From the NCBI GenBank assembly GCA_045652245.1, contig JAZRTY010000038.1, positions 1-63,552 of the forward strand: a stretch of 63,552 nucleotides of DNA, in the 5' to 3' direction. The translations under genes were made by a program, and so were the position numbers. This document shows positions 61,487 to 63,552 of this stretch, one piece after another. The stretch's first letter is position 1. Each line of letters begins with the position of its first letter. Under the pieces are notes generated by a model. The model was not told the DNA's origin and made no database searches. It saw only the letters and a program-made list of their open reading frames with translations. The stretch is from SIG622 sp045652245. Lineage in GTDB: Bacteria > Bacillota > Clostridia > Oscillospirales > CAG-382.

Positions 61487-62433
61487 TTTTTATCTTCCTC
61501 CTCCATAAATTTTACAGTTTCCTCATAGGATTTAATTCCTGAGGTAGCACCCATAGCCATAATACAATGTGTACCGGTAGCATTTCCGAATCTTGCACAT
61601 TCATAAAGGCTCTTGTCTCTTGCGTATGCTGCAAGGAAGCCTGAACAGAAGCTGTCGCCGGCACCTGTTGTGTCAACAGGCTTATATGCAAGGTATGTAG
61701 GAAGCATAACACCTTCAGAATCCTTACTTTCCTGAAGATAGCAGCCCTTCTTGCCGCACTTGATTGCAACGCTCTTTACGCCCTTTTCAAAGAATACCTT
61801 TGCCATTTCCTCGGGAGTATCCTTGCCTGCAATAAGTCTTGCTTCATCAATACTCGGAAGGAACAGGTCAATATAAGGCATACAGCAGTCAAGCACCTCT
61901 CCCCATCTGCCCTGTGAGTCCCAACAAACATCAAGAGCTGTTATCTTACCCATTTCCTTACATTTTTTAAGGAATTCCATTGTCTGAACTCCGTCAAAGG
62001 TTTTCATAAGGAAGGTTCCTGTTACAAACACAACATCATTTTTTGCGATAACATCATAATCAATATCATCGATGCTGAAGGTTCCGTTAGAACCTACACA
62101 ATGGAAGAAGGAACGCTCTCCTGTGCCTTCTTCTATCATAAGAACAGAAGCAGAGGTCTGCACATTCGGGTCGGTTTTAATACCATCGATTTTAACACCG
62201 GCTCTTGTAAGGCAGCCTTTGAGGTAATCACCGAACATATCCTGACCTACACAACCTACAAGTGTTGATTCAACACCGAGGGTACGCAGATTTATTGCTG
62301 CTGTCATTGCATTTCCGCCATTGTGCATACTTATTGAATCTACAGGAAGCAGAACACCCTTATCCGGATAACCGCTTACCGGTTCAACCATAACGTCTGC
62401 TACAAGGATTCCGACACACGCAACTTTTTTCAT
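61480..62433 (-). CDS. PfkB-family carbohydrate kinase
   Basis: The 317-residue ribokinase-fold protein has the N-terminal GGNAMTAAINLRTLG motif and the C-terminal ATP/anion-hole motif DTTGAGDSFCSGFLAA with the catalytic Asp. It probably makes a ketose bisphosphate, as tagatose-6-phosphate kinase does, for the downstream aldolase. Start: ATGGAGA lies just before the ATG at 62433, behind the conserved hairpin leader. Its 3' end overlaps the aldolase start by 7 nt. Confidence 0.88.
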   Translation of the reverse strand: MKKVACVGILVADVMVEPVSGYPDKGVLLPVDSISMHNGGNAMTAAINLRTLGVESTLVGCVGQDMFGDYLKGCLTRAGVKIDGIKTDPNVQTSASVLMIEEGTGERSFFHCVGSNGTFSIDDIDYDVIAKNDVVFVTGTFLMKTFDGVQTMEFLKKCKEMGKITALDVCWDSQGRWGEVLDCCMPYIDLFLPSIDEARLIAGKDTPEEMAKVFFEKGVKSVAIKCGKKGCYLQESKDSEGVMLPTYLAYKPVDTTGAGDSFCSGFLAAYARDKSLYECARFGNATGTHCIMAMGATSGIKSYEETVKFMEEEDKKC

Positions 62434-62470
62434 AATAATCTCCATTCCGCCGCCTTATGGCGACACAAAT
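62434..62470 (-). promoter_or_regulatory. Conserved hairpin leader, copy 3 (PfkB kinase)
   Basis: On the minus strand TTTGTGTCGCC, a 4-nt loop, GGCGGCGG, AATGGAGATTATTATG leads into the start codon. CGCC (62459-62462 on the complement) pairs with GGCG (62451-62454). It lies inside an apparent operon, between PIG-L and kinase genes. Confidence 0.55.
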
Positions 62471-62499
62471 TTTTTACACAAGTATTTTTACACTAAAAA

Positions 62500-63345
62500 T
62501 CAGAACGGGAAAAATACCTTCTTGAGTTCTTCTGTCAGAGGCTTTCCGTATTCACACACTTCAAATGCTTCGGCAAAACGAACCTTTGAACCCTTTTCTT
62601 CACCGTACTTTTCGATAAGCTCACGTCTGAAACGTGCAGCTGTCTTTGCAAATCTTACTGCCCAACCACGTTTAAGCTTCATAACTTCTTCGTCGGAAAT
62701 GTTGGCAGTTATATCCATTCCTTTCAACCACTCATAACGTTCTTTGGGATCTTCCGGAACTGTCTCTCCTTCTGTATAAGGAAGCCACTCGTAAACCTGA
62801 GAAATATTGAGGTCTGCGATCTGAAGCTTAATATCAACTTCAGCATCAGTATCAACAACGATATCTGCACGGAAATCCGGTGCTTTGAAACTATCTTCAT
62901 TGTAGAGTATAACCGGCATTTCACGCATTACAGGGGAATCAGGGCATTCGTGGGGAACAATCAGCATATAGGATGCATCCTGAACAAGCTGACCTGAAGC
63001 TCTGTGGTCTGCGTGATAGTCATTAGGTCTGTGTGCGATTATCATATCCGGAGCATATGCTCTTATGTAACGGATAAGCTTTCTTCTTGTTTCAAGGTCA
63101 GCCACAAGTGAACAGTCGTCAATATCCCATACATCATAGGTAATGCCCAAAAGCTTTGCAACCGCCATTGATTCCTTATATCTTCTCGCACTTGTTTCCT
63201 TGGGTGTCATAATATGATGACCGCCACAGCCGTTACAGAGAGTCAGAAAGCGAACCTCGTGACCTGCTTTTACATATTTCTGCGCCAGTCCGCCGCAGCG
63301 GAATTCGTTGTCATCCTGGTGGGCGCCGATCATCAGTATTTTCAT
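62500..63345 (-). CDS. PIG-L family N-deacetylase, copy 1
   Basis: The 281-residue protein has the zinc motif GAHQDDNEFRCGG and NDYHADHRASG as in the 57815 copy; the two are roughly three-quarters identical by eye. It is expected to remove an N-acetyl group from an amino sugar, which would feed the kinase, isomerase and aldolase downstream. GGGAGG precedes the ATG. The 27-nt gap to the partial gene upstream suggests co-transcription. Confidence 0.85.
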   Translation of the reverse strand: MKILMIGAHQDDNEFRCGGLAQKYVKAGHEVRFLTLCNGCGGHHIMTPKETSARRYKESMAVAKLLGITYDVWDIDDCSLVADLETRRKLIRYIRAYAPDMIIAHRPNDYHADHRASGQLVQDASYMLIVPHECPDSPVMREMPVILYNEDSFKAPDFRADIVVDTDAEVDIKLQIADLNISQVYEWLPYTEGETVPEDPKERYEWLKGMDITANISDEEVMKLKRGWAVRFAKTAARFRRELIEKYGEEKGSKVRFAEAFEVCEYGKPLTEELKKVFFPF

Positions 63346-63372
63346 AGAGATACCTCCCGCAGTTTTGTTTGG

Positions 63373-63552
63373 TCAGATTTTTTCAGCGATAACGGTGATC
63401 TGATTTGCACCGGTGCGCAGCCAAACATTACCGAGGTATTCATGAGCGTACTGCCGGTGGAAATCGTCGGCGATAGCGTTATGATCGGTCAGCGCTACCG
63501 TCTTTCCGCCTCCGGTTGCACGGTGGAAACGGAGTATATGCCTTTTGACGAC
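63373..63552 (-). CDS. C-terminus of a gene cut by the right window edge
   Basis: The last 59 codons of a minus-strand frame end in GNVWLRTGANQITVIAEKI, the kind of final beta-strand seen in beta-sandwich carbohydrate-binding or hydrolase C-termini. The stop lies 27 nt before the PIG-L start, as in an operon. The stretch is visibly richer in G+C than its neighbours. The opposite strand is also open throughout and has more typical codons, so the coding strand is not certain. Confidence 0.45.
   Translation of the reverse strand, partial: VVKRHILRFHRATGGGKTVALTDHNAIADDFHRQYAHEYLGNVWLRTGANQITVIAEKI

Noticed and set aside
63359..63552. Plus-strand coding frame at the right edge
   Set aside because: It would have to extend from antisense PIG-L sequence without a start codon. 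The minus frame ends with a stop in good operon position. It remains possible if the contig end is chimeric.

Overview
The window looks like the chromosome of an anaerobic, gut-type Clostridia/Oscillospirales-like Firmicute. The evidence is AT-rich intergenic DNA, strong AGGAGG ribosome sites, TTGACA/TATAAT promoters, U-tailed hairpin terminators, an S-layer-homology (SLH) anchored surface protein, a SpoVT start remnant, a GGGtGRT/NifU-like pair and bacterial-microcompartment (BMC) type enzymes. No rRNA, tRNA, CRISPR array or prophage was seen. All domain calls are by eye from translated sequence; no search or fold was run.

Layout. (1) 1-20341, mostly plus strand, is a carbohydrate locus. A five-gene operon (amidohydrolase, fucose-isomerase-like, Gfo/Idh/MocA oxidoreductase, class III aminotransferase, FGGY kinase) is followed by an AraC regulator on the minus strand, two tandem-duplicated Gfo/Idh/MocA genes, an ABC sugar importer, an OB-fold-like lipoprotein, a degenerate NodB-like secreted protein and a large cytosolic glycosidase-like protein. 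(2) 20342-27946 holds PduL with a NifU-like/GGGtGRT pair, a stand-alone structured RNA, AIM24, a lipoprotein amidase with a 26-residue membrane peptide, and a PduL/aldehyde-dehydrogenase pair that carries BMC-targeting helices although no shell gene is present. (3) 28073-47451 is the most interesting region. Four secreted surface proteins (2626, 414, 674 and 1437 aa) carry cohesin-like modules, three end in a shared module plus a dockerin-like tail, and one is SLH-anchored. Next to them are an AgrC-like kinase, a LytTR response regulator and a tyrosine recombinase. Between regulator and recombinase lies a 230-bp segment bounded by perfect 18-bp inverted repeats, with a strong promoter inside that now points away from the regulator. 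(4) 47542-56651 holds a lipase-like/membrane protein pair, purC, galM, a P-loop ATPase, an SGNH esterase, and an ACP with an acyl-activating enzyme. (5) 56658-63552, minus strand, is an amino-sugar type catabolic operon: two PIG-L deacetylases, PfkB kinase, class II aldolase, NagB-like protein, HAD phosphatase and an epimerase-like protein.

How it may work together. The central proposal is a phase-variable surface system. Recombinase-mediated inversion would turn the internal promoter towards the LytTR operon. The regulator would then bind paired direct repeats, 21 bp apart, upstream of the giant surface gene and switch on a cohesin/dockerin-like cell-surface assembly. In the orientation seen, the promoter is OFF and fires into the right inverted repeat, which is itself a terminator there. 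The sugar loci on both sides look like standard accessory carbohydrate catabolism, but with unusual gene combinations.
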